From a bacterium (GTDB lineage Bacteria; Bacillota; Clostridia; Christensenellales; Aristaeellaceae), in contig SFTH01000025.1 of NCBI GenBank assembly GCA_004563405.1, forward strand, positions 4,829 through 68,828: a stretch of 64,000 nt of DNA, in the 5' to 3' direction. The translations under genes were made by a program, and so were the position numbers. The notes beneath the pieces are model-generated. The model searched no databases, was not told where the DNA came from, and saw only the letters and a program-made list of their open reading frames with translations. Numbering within the stretch: the stretch's first letter is position 1; each line of letters opens with the position of its first letter. This document shows positions 1 through 8,096 of the stretch, piece by piece.

Positions 1-901
1 CGTAGGCGCTGAACGTCACGGACGTGGTGGTGATGTTCTTCCGGTCAACGTTGCTGCCCTCGATGTGCCAGCTTGCCGCATCGGTGGGCGTGCCCACGGG
101 AACGGACAGGTTCGCCGGGACGTTGAACAGCCGGACTTCGCCGAATAGGCCGTTGACGCCGCGTGCCGGGCGGATGACCTCGTTCAGCGTCTTATCCGGC
201 ACGACGGCTGCGGAATTGGACAGGGTGTTGAATGCGTCTGCACGCTTTTCTGCCTGCGCTGCCGTGAAGGAACGCTGTTCACCTTCCGTCAGGGGCTTGC
301 CCAGCAGATTCTTGAAGAACGCACTGCGGTATTCCGGGGTGTCGTGGGTGTTGATGTTGGCGGCGGCCTGATTCATGACCGCGCTTTCGATGGGGTTAAA
401 GTTCATGGAGTTACCTTCCTTCCCGACAAGGTCGTTCCTTGCCTGTACATTGGTTTGCGGATAGGCGGCGCGGTTGACGATGCTGATTTCGTACACCCTG
501 CCGATTTCCGTGATGGTGCGTTCGCGTCTGTTTTCGTCCCATTCCTGATTCGCGATGTCGAACGCGAAGGACATCTGCGACAGGTCGCCGCGACGCACGG
601 CTTCATATACGCTGCGTCCCTGCTCGGTATCGGGCAATTCGGCGCGCATTTCAAGGCCGCTGTCTGTGACGTTCAGCGTCAGGGTTTTCGGGCTTCTGGC
701 AAGGGGAATCCCCGTGCCGTCGTGGTTCACCAGCAGCGTGATGTCGTTCAGATCGACATGTTCAAGGGCGCTGCGGGCGATGCGTTCAGAAAAGCCGTGC
801 ATGTCGGCGGGCTGGTCGAACACGATCGCCGTGCCCTCGATCACCAGTGGATTCTCTGCTGCCCGGACTTCATAAGCCCGGGTTTCATGCCGTTTGTTCA
901 T
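1..901 (-). CDS. HK97-type prohead protease fused to major capsid protein (partial, runs off the window)
   Basis: Reading leftward from the ATG at 901 the frame stays open for 300 codons to the window edge, so the 3' part is missing. Residues 1 to about 160 look like an HK97 (U35) prohead protease: VNHD with His60 and LSQMSF with Ser111 are the expected catalytic His and Ser. From about residue 166 (MNFNPIES) it continues in frame as the N-terminal part of an HK97-fold major capsid protein. In many phages these are two genes; here they are one polypeptide, so the protease domain probably acts as scaffold and is removed in maturation. A GGAGG site precedes the ATG, which overlaps the end of the portal gene by 17 bases, indicating coupled translation. 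Assembly role is established for the families; the fusion is read directly. Confidence 0.88.
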   Translation of the reverse strand, partial: MNKRHETRAYEVRAAENPLVIEGTAIVFDQPADMHGFSERIARSALEHVDLNDITLLVNHDGTGIPLARSPKTLTLNVTDSGLEMRAELPDTEQGRSVYEAVRRGDLSQMSFAFDIANQEWDENRRERTITEIGRVYEISIVNRAAYPQTNVQARNDLVGKEGNSMNFNPIESAVMNQAAANINTHDTPEYRSAFFKNLLGKPLTEGEQRSFTAAQAEKRADAFNTLSNSAAVVPDKTLNEVIRPARGVNGLFGEVRLFNVPANLSVPVGTPTDAASWHIEGSNVDRKNITTTSVTFSAY

Positions 902-2006
902 GGTTGTCCACCTCCTGATAGATGTCCGCCTTGTCGGCAGTTACATAATTGAGCGATTGCAGGCGCTTGTCGCCGTCCTCCACCTCGGGCAGAGCCAGCA
1001 GTCGCCGGGCTTCGTTGATGCTGATGATGCCGAAGGGCAGCAGCTCCCGCAGCAGGGAAATCCGCGTCCGGGCACTGGAAAATTCCAGACGTTCCGACGT
1101 GAAGCGGATGTCTGCGCCGCACTTCCTGCTGAATTCAAGGGACATCTGCAGCGCCAGCGGTTCCAGCAGCGATTCATAAAAGGCGGCGAATTCATCTTCC
1201 GTGTATTCGCCCGTGACGATCTTCGGGGACACGCCCAGATAGGCGAATATCTCCCGGTTCACGGCGTCCACCTGTTCATGGGGTACGCTGTACGGGCTTG
1301 TGTTGGTGGGGATGAATTCAAAGCGCTGGTCGGTCGCCGCAATGCCGCCCGTGTTGGACAGGCTCAGATAGTCCCGGACGAACAGTTCCTTTTCTGCCTT
1401 TACCTGCGCCGGATTGACCAGCGAAGTGAATTTCAGAATGCCGCGGATGTTGGTTGCATTCTTTACCGCCACGCCCGTAGCTTCATTCAGCGTATGGGCC
1501 GTGTCGATCAGCGGATACAGCGGCGCATTGTCGCTGCCCAGCAGTTCGTTTGTGGCAAAGTGCCTGCGCAGGTGAATCAGATCGCCATAGGGCAACAGCA
1601 CCTGCCTGCCGTCCGAGAAGATCAGCCGGGCGTACAGATCGCCGCTGTTTGCTCCGACAAATTCAACGCTTGCCGGGGACAGCGGATACAGCGCCCGGAT
1701 ATGATCGTCTGCCCGGTCAATGAGAATAAAAGCGTTGTTCGCCGTGAAATAGGCGGTTGCGGTCTTGTACAGCAGGTCATACGCCGTCATATAGGCGTTG
1801 GGGCTTTCGCGCAGCAGTCGTTCAAGTCCGGGTTCATCAGCATGCCCCTGTAGCTTTGCCGCATGCCGGGCAATGGCGTCTACAGCCGAACGGAACGCCG
1901 CGCTGCCGTAGGCCGTGCCGGAGAACGCCGTGAATCCGCTCTGGATTTCCAGCGTTACGCCTTGCGGCGCAGACTGTTTTTTGAACAGTCGGGTCAATGG
2001 GTTCAT
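885..2006 (-). CDS. phage portal protein, HK97 family
   Basis: A 373-residue protein typical in length for HK97-type portals, the dodecameric ring through which DNA enters the prohead. It shows the family layout: N-terminal segment ending near residue 30, a central all-beta/alpha core containing AVKNATNIRG and the C-terminal signature around LGVSPKIVTGEYTEDEFAAF, where the family has a conserved Gly-Val-Pro/Ser-Pro turn. A GAGGTGA ribosome site sits 6-8 bases before the ATG. It is followed, with overlap, by the protease-capsid gene and preceded by a 68-codon gene. No terminase gene lies upstream between it and the primase, which is unusual; terminase would have to be to the left of the window. 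Family assignment is strong, the missing terminase is an observation about this window only. Confidence 0.9.
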   Translation of the reverse strand: MNPLTRLFKKQSAPQGVTLEIQSGFTAFSGTAYGSAAFRSAVDAIARHAAKLQGHADEPGLERLLRESPNAYMTAYDLLYKTATAYFTANNAFILIDRADDHIRALYPLSPASVEFVGANSGDLYARLIFSDGRQVLLPYGDLIHLRRHFATNELLGSDNAPLYPLIDTAHTLNEATGVAVKNATNIRGILKFTSLVNPAQVKAEKELFVRDYLSLSNTGGIAATDQRFEFIPTNTSPYSVPHEQVDAVNREIFAYLGVSPKIVTGEYTEDEFAAFYESLLEPLALQMSLEFSRKCGADIRFTSERLEFSSARTRISLLRELLPFGIISINEARRLLALPEVEDGDKRLQSLNYVTADKADIYQEVDNHEQTA

Positions 2007-2041
2007 AGGGTTTCACCTCTTTTCAGGAGGAACGCATACGA

Positions 2042-2248
2042 TCAGCACTGCGCAAATTCCGTCCATGCGCGGGCAAAGGCTTCCATACAGCCATCACACG
2101 CGCCGCAGAATTCCAGATACGTTTCGATGCGCTCCCGGTCGTTTGTGCGCGACGGGAATTTCTTGTCCTCTTTCACGTCGCGGGCCAGATCGCCCACAGG
2201 GTTCCTGTCGTGCAGGTGGTTCTTTATCAGCCAGCTTTTGAAATACAT
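2042..2248 (-). CDS. YozE SAM-like small protein
   Basis: A 68-residue protein with a good GGAGG site 9 bases upstream of its ATG. The pattern FKSWL, then D-x-x-F-P, then IETYLEF and a C-terminal AFARAWTEF matches the YozE sterile-alpha-motif-like domain of Firmicutes, a small helical bundle of unknown molecular function that is common in phages and genomic islands of this group. It contains three cysteines (CGACDGC region) not typical of the family. It lies between the primase gene and the portal gene on the same strand. Function cannot be stated beyond the fold. Confidence 0.65.
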   Translation of the reverse strand: MYFKSWLIKNHLHDRNPVGDLARDVKEDKKFPSRTNDRERIETYLEFCGACDGCMEAFARAWTEFAQC

Positions 2249-2456
2249 GGTTCATACCTCCAAAATTATTTTTCATGCGGAGGAAAAGTTATCTCCGCTC
2301 CCGGTCGATTAGGGGCCGACTTTTCCGGTAGGCCGCGGGGGATGCGTCAGGGTGACGGAGGATGACGGACATTTACAAACCTTTCTTCGGGAATTCCATT
2401 TTTGAAATTTCAAATAGTATGAAATTCACCGTCATCGTCCGTCAGCCTTGACGGAA
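2249..2456. other. candidate replication origin of the element (inverted repeats around an AT-rich core)
   Basis: Downstream of the primase-helicase gene a 16-bp arm, TGACGGAGGATGACGG at 2353-2368, is repeated inverted at 2429-2444 with one mismatch. A further TGACGGA lies at 2449. Together five TGACGG iterations flank a 60-bp AT-rich core at 2369-2428. Iterons flanking an AT-rich stretch beside the replication gene is the layout of phage-satellite and plasmid origins bound by their own initiator. That this is the origin is inference. Confidence 0.5.
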
Positions 2457-4727
2457 TCAGGCGGTCAGCGGCTGCGGAAACGGGTCATCCCCCCTGACGC
2501 GCAGGCCGTAGCAGTACATGCCGTCCTTTGACTTGCGGAAGGTCAGGTCGCTGTCCACCTCAACAGCCCGCTTGAAGTCCGCCGCGCTGCGCGTATAGTC
2601 GCCGGTGTGCAGGCAATGATTCCTGTATGCCTGATACAGATCACCGGAACGCGCTTTGAAGTTCGCGCCCTTTTCGCAGCATTCATCCAGAAATCCGGTC
2701 AGCCAGTCGTTGTCCTCCCGGTAGTTCTGAATTGCAGCCTGCACGCAGGCGGGCAGTTCAATCTTGTACTGTGCGGCAATGAAGCGGCGTGCGCCCTCAA
2801 TCATCCACGACAGCACCGCGCCGCCCGCATGGTCATAAAGGTGCTGGGCATAGTTCAGGATTTCGCCCCGCTGTCCGCGCAGGTTCGCCGTGAAGGGCAC
2901 GACGATCAGCCTGTCCCATGTGCCCTTATCGGTGGTTCCGACCTTGGGCAGATGGTTCGTGTACAGCACCAGCGTGTGCGACGGCGTGAAGGAAAACGGC
3001 GCTTTGAATTTCTTCTCTGCCTGCACTTTATCGGTACTGCACAGCTTTTTGATAATCGCCGTGTCGAACCGCATTCCTTCTTCCAACTCTGCCGCGATGA
3101 CAAGGCGCTTTCCGCGCATCTCTGCGTATTCCGGGGACTTGTTCTTCCGACAGTTCGCCGTCAGGGTTTCGGCGGATAGGTTGCCCGCATAGTCGCCCAT
3201 CACCATTGCCAGCAGATTGAACAGCGTGCTTTTGCCGTTACCTCCGCCGCCGTAGGCGATAATCAGGCATTCCCGGTATACCGCGCCGACAGCGAACATT
3301 CCGGCGATCATCTGCAAATAATCCTGCTGTTCCTTGTCGCCGCAGGTGATGCGGTCAAGGAATTCCCGGAACAGTTCCATGCCATCACTACCCGGCGCAC
3401 AGCCCGTAATTTTCGTGCAGAAGTCCTCCGGGTTGTGCGGCCTGATGCTGCTGTCGTGCAGATCGACCGTTCCGGCAGGCGTGTTCAGCAGAAAAGCGTC
3501 GGCGTCCAGTTGCTCCACGTCAATCTGCAAATAGGGCGTTGCTTCCGTCAGCGTCGCTGAAATGCGGCTGGACTTCTGATACTCCCGGGCGAATTTGTGG
3601 AACGTCTGTGCAAAGTTCAGATCGCTTTTTGCAGATTCCGCCGCGCCGTTGTCCTGCTGTTCCTGCGCGGTCAGCATGGCGTCCTGTGCTGTTGTCACCA
3701 GCCTGTGCGCCTGCTTCATCTGGCGGTCTGTCAGATCGTGGACATACCCTCGGGCTGCTGCGCTGTTTTCCTGCCAGCGCCTGCCGTCATAGGACAGCCA
3801 CAGCGTCGCGTCGCTGTACCGCAGTTGACCGTGATACAGTTCCGCCAGCTTTTTCGACTGGCCCACGTCGGTTAGGTGGTCGGGAATCAGGTTTTCTGCA
3901 AAGTCCTGCACAGCATATTCCGCAGGCGGGACATATGCCGGATTTGTCTGCACCTTTTCCCGGTAACACTTCATTGCGCTGTTCCAGATCGTCTGCAGTT
4001 CCCGGCCATCCAGCGGCGGCGAACACTTGGCGGATTCCTCCGCAAAAGCCTGCTGCGCCTTGCCATCGTCCACGCCGTATTTCTTCAATACGCACAGTGC
4101 AAAGCGCGACAGGGTGCTGTTTCGCTGTCCCTCTGGGATGACGTCGCCCGGTGCTGCCGCTGGCGTTGCGGCTGTCGCAGGCTCTGCAACGGGATGGGCC
4201 GCGAGAAATTCTTTCAGCGTAATATCGCCGTCATAGAATTCAGCCTGCGCATCCTTCACGCCGTACAGGAACCGCCCGGCATCAAGTGCATTGTCATCGA
4301 AATAGGGACAGATGGCGAATGCCTGCTGCTTGATGCGCTCATACTCCGCCCTGTCCGTGATGATTCCCGTCAGCAGATAACAATGGAAACGGGGCCGTGC
4401 AGACTTGCCGTTCTTCACCTTCATGTGATGCCGCGACAGTACGATATACAACGGCACTCTGGGAAACAGGGCGCGTATATCCTCAGGCGTTTTCCAGTCG
4501 GCAGGGTTGTCCGAATGATCGTTGTCCACATCAAACGGTGAATTGTCTGCTTTCTGGAAATTGTCCTTGCTGCGCTGATTGTCGGTATATTCCGCGCATA
4601 CATGATCGCATTTCGCAACCTTTTTCAGATCGTCCGCGCGGGTGACGATCACTTTGTACGGGTATCTGGTATTTTCTTTGTTGCCACGACACTTTGCCGC
4701 GTACAACGTCATTGCTTTATCATTCAT
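2457..4727 (-). CDS. phage/plasmid primase-helicase (AEP primase, PriCT, D5-like superfamily 3 helicase)
   Basis: A 756-residue replication protein. The first 170 residues resemble an archaeo-eukaryotic-type primase: DVDNDHSD at 66-73 gives the metal-binding aspartates, SRHH at 98-101 the nucleotide-binding His, and DAGRFLYG at 149-156 the third motif. Residues about 198-255 look like a PriCT domain. The C-terminal half is a D5_N/P4-type helicase with Walker A GGGGNGKST at 493-501, and an acidic Walker B in LVIAAELEEG. Such proteins prime and unwind the element's own DNA. The ATG has a GGAGG site (TAAAATCGATG spacing acceptable). It is the first gene after the excisionase-like gene on this strand, and its 3' end abuts an iteron-flanked AT-rich region. 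Phage satellites and integrative plasmids use exactly this protein architecture. Confidence 0.88.
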   Translation of the reverse strand: MNDKAMTLYAAKCRGNKENTRYPYKVIVTRADDLKKVAKCDHVCAEYTDNQRSKDNFQKADNSPFDVDNDHSDNPADWKTPEDIRALFPRVPLYIVLSRHHMKVKNGKSARPRFHCYLLTGIITDRAEYERIKQQAFAICPYFDDNALDAGRFLYGVKDAQAEFYDGDITLKEFLAAHPVAEPATAATPAAAPGDVIPEGQRNSTLSRFALCVLKKYGVDDGKAQQAFAEESAKCSPPLDGRELQTIWNSAMKCYREKVQTNPAYVPPAEYAVQDFAENLIPDHLTDVGQSKKLAELYHGQLRYSDATLWLSYDGRRWQENSAAARGYVHDLTDRQMKQAHRLVTTAQDAMLTAQEQQDNGAAESAKSDLNFAQTFHKFAREYQKSSRISATLTEATPYLQIDVEQLDADAFLLNTPAGTVDLHDSSIRPHNPEDFCTKITGCAPGSDGMELFREFLDRITCGDKEQQDYLQMIAGMFAVGAVYRECLIIAYGGGGNGKSTLFNLLAMVMGDYAGNLSAETLTANCRKNKSPEYAEMRGKRLVIAAELEEGMRFDTAIIKKLCSTDKVQAEKKFKAPFSFTPSHTLVLYTNHLPKVGTTDKGTWDRLIVVPFTANLRGQRGEILNYAQHLYDHAGGAVLSWMIEGARRFIAAQYKIELPACVQAAIQNYREDNDWLTGFLDECCEKGANFKARSGDLYQAYRNHCLHTGDYTRSAADFKRAVEVDSDLTFRKSKDGMYCYGLRVRGDDPFPQPLTA

Positions 4728-4916
4728 CGATTTTACCTCCTTCCTTTGAATGTCACTCGTTGGGGTTCATGGGTTGCTATTCAATTATCTTCGCTTGTCG
4801 CCCCTGCCTGCTGTCCGGGCTTTCACCGATTCACGCCAGAGGCCGCCGAATTGCTATAACGCGCACACCGTCCCTATGGGGCCGCACCCGACTGCTGCCG
4901 GGCATGTCACCTTGAT

Positions 4917-5123
4917 TCAAACTGCGATGTCCTGCAAAGCGCCGTCTGCTGCTTTCTGCAGCCAGTCGGCAAAAGCTGTATACGGGATAACGATGCGTTT
5001 GCCAATGCGGATAGCCGGGAATCCCTTACTGTTCGCCAGTTCATACGCTTTCGGGCGGCTGATGCCCATTTGCTTTGCCATCTCTGGAACGCTGATACAC
5101 AGCTTGTTTTCGTTGGCTTCCAT
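4917..5123 (-). CDS. excisionase-family helix-turn-helix protein
   Basis: A 68-residue protein starting MEANENKLCISVPEMA. The core SVPEMAKQMGISRPKAYELANSKGFPAIRIGKRIVIP is spread over residues 10-44 and is a MerR-like winged HTH of the excisionase/HTH_17 type (helix, turn, recognition helix, then the RIGKR wing). I chose the ATG at 5123 because the GGAGG lies 13 bases before it; a longer frame reaching 5180 has no ribosome site and reads through the promoter zone. It is divergent from the gene at 5234 and two genes from the integrase, so a recombination directionality factor or early repressor role is likely, by analogy with Tn916-like and phage elements. Confidence 0.75.
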   Translation of the reverse strand: MEANENKLCISVPEMAKQMGISRPKAYELANSKGFPAIRIGKRIVIPYTAFADWLQKAADGALQDIAV

Positions 5124-5176
5124 TTCTTTTTTGTTACCTCCTTGACTTCGGTACACCCATATGGTATCATATAGCT

Positions 5177-5206
5177 GCAACTAATTGCAAATGCAAACGG
5201 TTGCAA
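5177..5206. promoter_or_regulatory. iterated GCAA motifs in the divergent promoter region of the element
   Basis: Between the leftward HTH gene and the rightward gene at 5234, GCAA occurs at 5177, 5187, 5193 and 5203, giving an alternating TGCAA/TTGCAA ladder across about 30 bases. The position between divergent early genes suggests an operator for the HTH protein or a phage-type repressor. A weak leftward promoter (TTGCAT, 17 bases, TATATG) overlaps it. Binding is inferred. Confidence 0.4.
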
Positions 5207-5233
5207 AATTGGTAGCGCATGGGAGGTTAACAA

Positions 5234-6013
5234 ATGAGCCCTTACGCATTCCTCGACAACCATGCAACGCAGGAATTTACCTGCCTTACGGCATGGTGTG
5301 GTCGATATGCTGCAGAAACGTATGACGGCATTCTGTATCTGGTCGGCAAGGAAAGAAAAAAAGATAAAAAGGTCGTCACCCATGAAAAGATCGGACTGAC
5401 GAACATTCTGAACACGCTGCTGCGTCTGTATGAACGTCTGAGTGATGACCTGTACGGACATGTGGTGGAACGCATTACGGAAAAGGACATTGAACTGATT
5501 GCAGAATGGTGCATCCGTTACGGAATGCCGATGGAATCCGGCGAACTCTGGGAACATCACAGCAGAATCGGTTTCCGGCTGGATACCTTCTATAATCGCC
5601 TGCACAAGCTGTACAACTGCTATCTGCTCTGGCGCGTGCTGTACCTTGGTGACATCAGCGAAAAAAACTTCTATGTTTCAAACAAGATCACCATTGCACA
5701 GTGCCGGACGTATCTGAAAACGAACATGGCCTTGCTGAACATCTGTATGATGCCTGTGTTCGACACCGAATTGCCGACCTATCAACTGGTTTGCCCTGAC
5801 CTGCTGGAAATTGCAATGGCTCAGATGTTCTTTGAATGTATGAACACGGATGGCTATAACATTGGTGTTTGTACCGTCTGCGGCTCTCCCTTCCCGAAAT
5901 CGCGAAAAAATAATACGCTGTGCGAAGAATGCCAGCGTACAAAGTATCAGCGTACTCGGGATAAGCAGCGGATGGTTGCAAATATAAAAAAGAAATCGGA
6001 AAGGACTGATTGA
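5234..6013 (+). CDS. unknown phage-element protein with C-terminal zinc ribbon
   Basis: I do not recognise the first 205 residues of this 259-residue protein; they are helical, rich in Leu, Tyr and Arg, without signal peptide or membrane segments. The C-terminus is a treble-clef-like zinc ribbon: CTVC at 213-216 and CEEC at 230-233, followed by a basic tail (RTKYQRTRDKQR), similar in layout to CGNR/ABATE-type zinc fingers that bind nucleic acid. A GGGAGG site stands 7 bases before the ATG. The stop codon TGA at 6011-6013 is directly followed by the integrase ATG, so the two are co-translated. A DNA-binding regulator or recombination accessory factor is a reasonable guess only. Confidence 0.6.
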   Translation: MSPYAFLDNHATQEFTCLTAWCGRYAAETYDGILYLVGKERKKDKKVVTHEKIGLTNILNTLLRLYERLSDDLYGHVVERITEKDIELIAEWCIRYGMPMESGELWEHHSRIGFRLDTFYNRLHKLYNCYLLWRVLYLGDISEKNFYVSNKITIAQCRTYLKTNMALLNICMMPVFDTELPTYQLVCPDLLEIAMAQMFFECMNTDGYNIGVCTVCGSPFPKSRKNNTLCEECQRTKYQRTRDKQRMVANIKKKSERTD

Positions 6014-7189
6014 ATGCCCAGAAAATCCACCACACGACGAGCGCAGGGCGAAGGAACGATTCGCCAGCGCAAGGACGGCACATGGGAAGCGCGGTACACA
6101 CTGGGCCGTGACCCCGGCACTGGAAAACAGATTCAGAAATCTGTCTACGGTGCGACACAGAAGGACGTGCGACAGAAGCTGCAGCAGATCGCACAGGCCA
6201 TCGATGAGGGAACATACTTTGAACCGACAAAGATGACCGTCGCCGGATGGATGAACGTATGGTTGAAAGACTACCTTGGCAACGTAAAAGCCGGAACGGT
6301 GGCGAATTACACTCGACATGTAAACAACCACATCATTCCGGCTTTGGGTGCTATGAAGTTGTCGGCATTGCAGCCGCCGCAGATTCAGCAACTGTACAAC
6401 GCCCTGCAAGACAAGGGACTGAGTGCAAAGACGATCAAGAATCTGCACGGATGTATTCACAAGGCGCTGGATGTCGCCGTCCGCATCGGGTATCTGAAAA
6501 CAAATCCGTCAGAAGCGTGCATCCTGCCGCGCATCGTGAAGAAAGAAATCAGGCCGCTGGATACGCCGGAGATTTCCGACTTCCTCAACGCCATCAAGGG
6601 GCACAAGTACGAAACGCTGTTCAAGGTGGATGTATTCACGGGACTGCGTTCGGGTGAAATCCTCGGGCTAACATGGGACTGTGTGGACTTTGATGCGGGT
6701 ACGCTGTACATCTGCAAGCAGTTGACGCCGCCACGCATGAAGGGCCAGAAGTACGCATTCGGAACGCCAAAAAATGACAAAGCCCGCACGATCAGGCCCG
6801 CGCCCTACGTCATGCAGGTATTGAAGGAACATAAGATCAAGCAACTGGAACAGCGTCTGCACGCTGGCGCAGCATGGGACGACGGTGGATTTCCGAATTT
6901 GGTATTCACCAACGAATTCGGCAAGCACCTGACGCAAAGCGGCGTATGGAAGATGCTGCAAAAAGCCCTGCGCGATTCCAACATTGAAAACCTTCGCTTT
7001 CACGATCTCCGACACACCTACGCCGTAACCTCCATCCATTCTGGCGATGACATCAAGACCGTTCAGGAGAACCTTGGACACCATACGGCAGCGTTCACGC
7101 TTGACCAGTACGGACACGTTACCGAAACGATGCGACGCGATAGTGCAGATAGAATGCAGGCGTTCATCAAGGCGATACCCAATGCCTAA
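6014..7189 (+). CDS. int: tyrosine site-specific integrase
   Basis: A 391-residue phage/Tn916-type integrase. Residues 10-60 form the arm-type DNA-binding AP2-like domain (GEGTIRQRKDGTWEAR), 74-165 the SAM-like core-binding domain, and 180-385 the catalytic domain with Arg212 (FTGLRSGE), His330 and Arg333 (HDLRHTYA), His356 (LGHH) and nucleophile Tyr366 (DQYGHV). All five catalytic positions are present, so it should be active. The ATG follows the previous stop codon without a gap. The gene ends 141 bases from the 3' end of tRNA-Leu and points at it, the usual arrangement for elements that insert at a tRNA 3' end. Four TAAAGGGTR motifs at and after its stop codon are probable arm-type sites. 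Confidence 0.95.
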   Translation: MPRKSTTRRAQGEGTIRQRKDGTWEARYTLGRDPGTGKQIQKSVYGATQKDVRQKLQQIAQAIDEGTYFEPTKMTVAGWMNVWLKDYLGNVKAGTVANYTRHVNNHIIPALGAMKLSALQPPQIQQLYNALQDKGLSAKTIKNLHGCIHKALDVAVRIGYLKTNPSEACILPRIVKKEIRPLDTPEISDFLNAIKGHKYETLFKVDVFTGLRSGEILGLTWDCVDFDAGTLYICKQLTPPRMKGQKYAFGTPKNDKARTIRPAPYVMQVLKEHKIKQLEQRLHAGAAWDDGGFPNLVFTNEFGKHLTQSGVWKMLQKALRDSNIENLRFHDLRHTYAVTSIHSGDDIKTVQENLGHHTAAFTLDQYGHVTETMRRDSADRMQAFIKAIPNA

Positions 7190-7271
7190 AGGGTACTGAC
7201 ATTGAATTCAATCCCGTTACGCTTGTACCGTTAAAGGGTGTACGACGCTGTAAAGGGTAAAATAAAGGGTA
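7187..7271 (+). repeat. four TAAAGGGTR direct repeats, probable integrase arm-type sites
   Basis: TAAAGGGTA or TAAAGGGTG occurs at 7187-7195 (overlapping the int stop), 7232-7240, 7251-7259 and 7263-7271, all in the same orientation, between int and tRNA-Leu. Tyrosine integrases of this class bind short iterated arm sites beside the core attachment site, so this is likely one att arm of the element. The core crossover site is not identified because the other element end is outside the window. Confidence 0.55.
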
Positions 7272-7290
7272 GTAGGGGCCTATAAACAAG

Positions 7291-7328
7291 AAAAAAGCCC
7301 CGAAAACTCAATGTTTTCAAGGCTTTTT
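7291..7328 (-). terminator. terminator of the tRNA operon
   Basis: Read leftward after tRNA-Leu: stem AAAAAGCC/GGCTTTTTT with an inner GAAAAC/GTTTTC pairing and a U-run at 7291-7296. It is the first structure after the 3' CCA of tRNA-Leu and also the boundary with the integrated element. Confidence 0.8.
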
Positions 7329-7330
7329 GG

Positions 7331-7418
7331 TGGTGCGGGAAACAGGACTTGAACCTGCATGTCCTAAGCGAACACTAGAACCTGAATCTAGCGCGTCTGC
7401 CAATTCCGCCATTCCCGC
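7331..7418 (-). tRNA. tRNA-Leu(CAG)
   Basis: Complete 88-base class II tRNA with acceptor stem GCGGGAA/TTCCCGC, discriminator A and encoded CCA, a long variable arm, and anticodon loop TTCAGGT giving anticodon CAG (reads CUG). Its 3' end faces the integrase and is the likely attachment site of the neighbouring element. Confidence 0.95.
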
Positions 7419-7427
7419 ATATTCAAT

Positions 7428-7512
<85 letters not shown>

Positions 7513-7540
7513 ACGATTTTGCCGGTCCCAAGAACTCAAA

Positions 7541-7616
7541 TGGAGCTGGCGATGGGACTTGAACCCGCAACCTGCTGATTACAAATCAGCTGCTCTGCCA
7601 ATTGAGCTACGCCAGC
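7541..7616 (-). tRNA. tRNA-Thr(TGT)
   Basis: 76-base tRNA with acceptor stem GCTGGCG/CGCCAGC, discriminator U, encoded CCA and anticodon loop TTTGTAA (anticodon TGT). First gene of a Thr-Tyr-Leu cluster. Its UCCA 3' end is complementary to the UGGA of the T-box upstream of thrS at 11971-11986. Confidence 0.95.
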
Positions 7617-7695
7617 CTATCGTGTGAATCGGCTGCCTTCGCCCTCCGGCAGCCTCGGCGGAAAAACTTCCGTCGTTGCGTCGGCAACGAATAAT

Positions 7696-7723
7696 ATTAT
7701 ACATGATTCTGGAGATTTGTCAA
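7696..7723 (-). promoter_or_regulatory. promoter of the tRNA cluster
   Basis: TTGACA (7723-7718), 16-base spacer, TATAAT (7701-7696), 80 bases upstream of tRNA-Thr on the same strand. Confidence 0.85.
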
Positions 7724-8096
7724 GCGGTTTTCGCGGGTTTTTTCAACTTTTCCTGAATTTCTTTTTTGTGACCGCAAAAACTGCGAGCGCCGCAGCCACG
7801 CCGCGCGGCTGGAGGAAATGTCCGCTGCGCGGCATTATGTGGCTTAGAACTCCGGCGGCAGGGGCTTCTGCGCAACCCCGCCCCTCTACACAGTGGGCGG
7901 CGGATGGCAGTTGGCAGGTGACTTCTTCAACCCCCGTCGCATAGCACGCGACAGGGCCCTCTGCGCAGCCCCGCACTGCGGCGCGGCGGGCGGAGGATGT
8001 CGGTTGACGGGAGCCTCCAGCAGAGACGCAGCTGCAAAGGCCGCTGCGCAGCCGCGCCGCGCGGATCCCGCCGTGCGGGTTGATGCGGCGGGGCAG
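7724..8096. other. intergenic stretch with degenerate repeats, no gene seen
   Basis: Between the tRNA promoter and the ZIP gene I see no credible gene. CTGCGCARCC recurs at about 7867, 7961 and 8044 within longer, poorly matched GC-rich segments of about 83-94 bases, suggesting a decayed tandem duplication. Short frames here have neither ribosome sites nor recognisable products. Confidence 0.4.

Noticed and set aside
2042..2248. Small terminase or head protein for the 68-codon gene
   Set aside because: Sequence pattern fits YozE, not a terminase small subunit.
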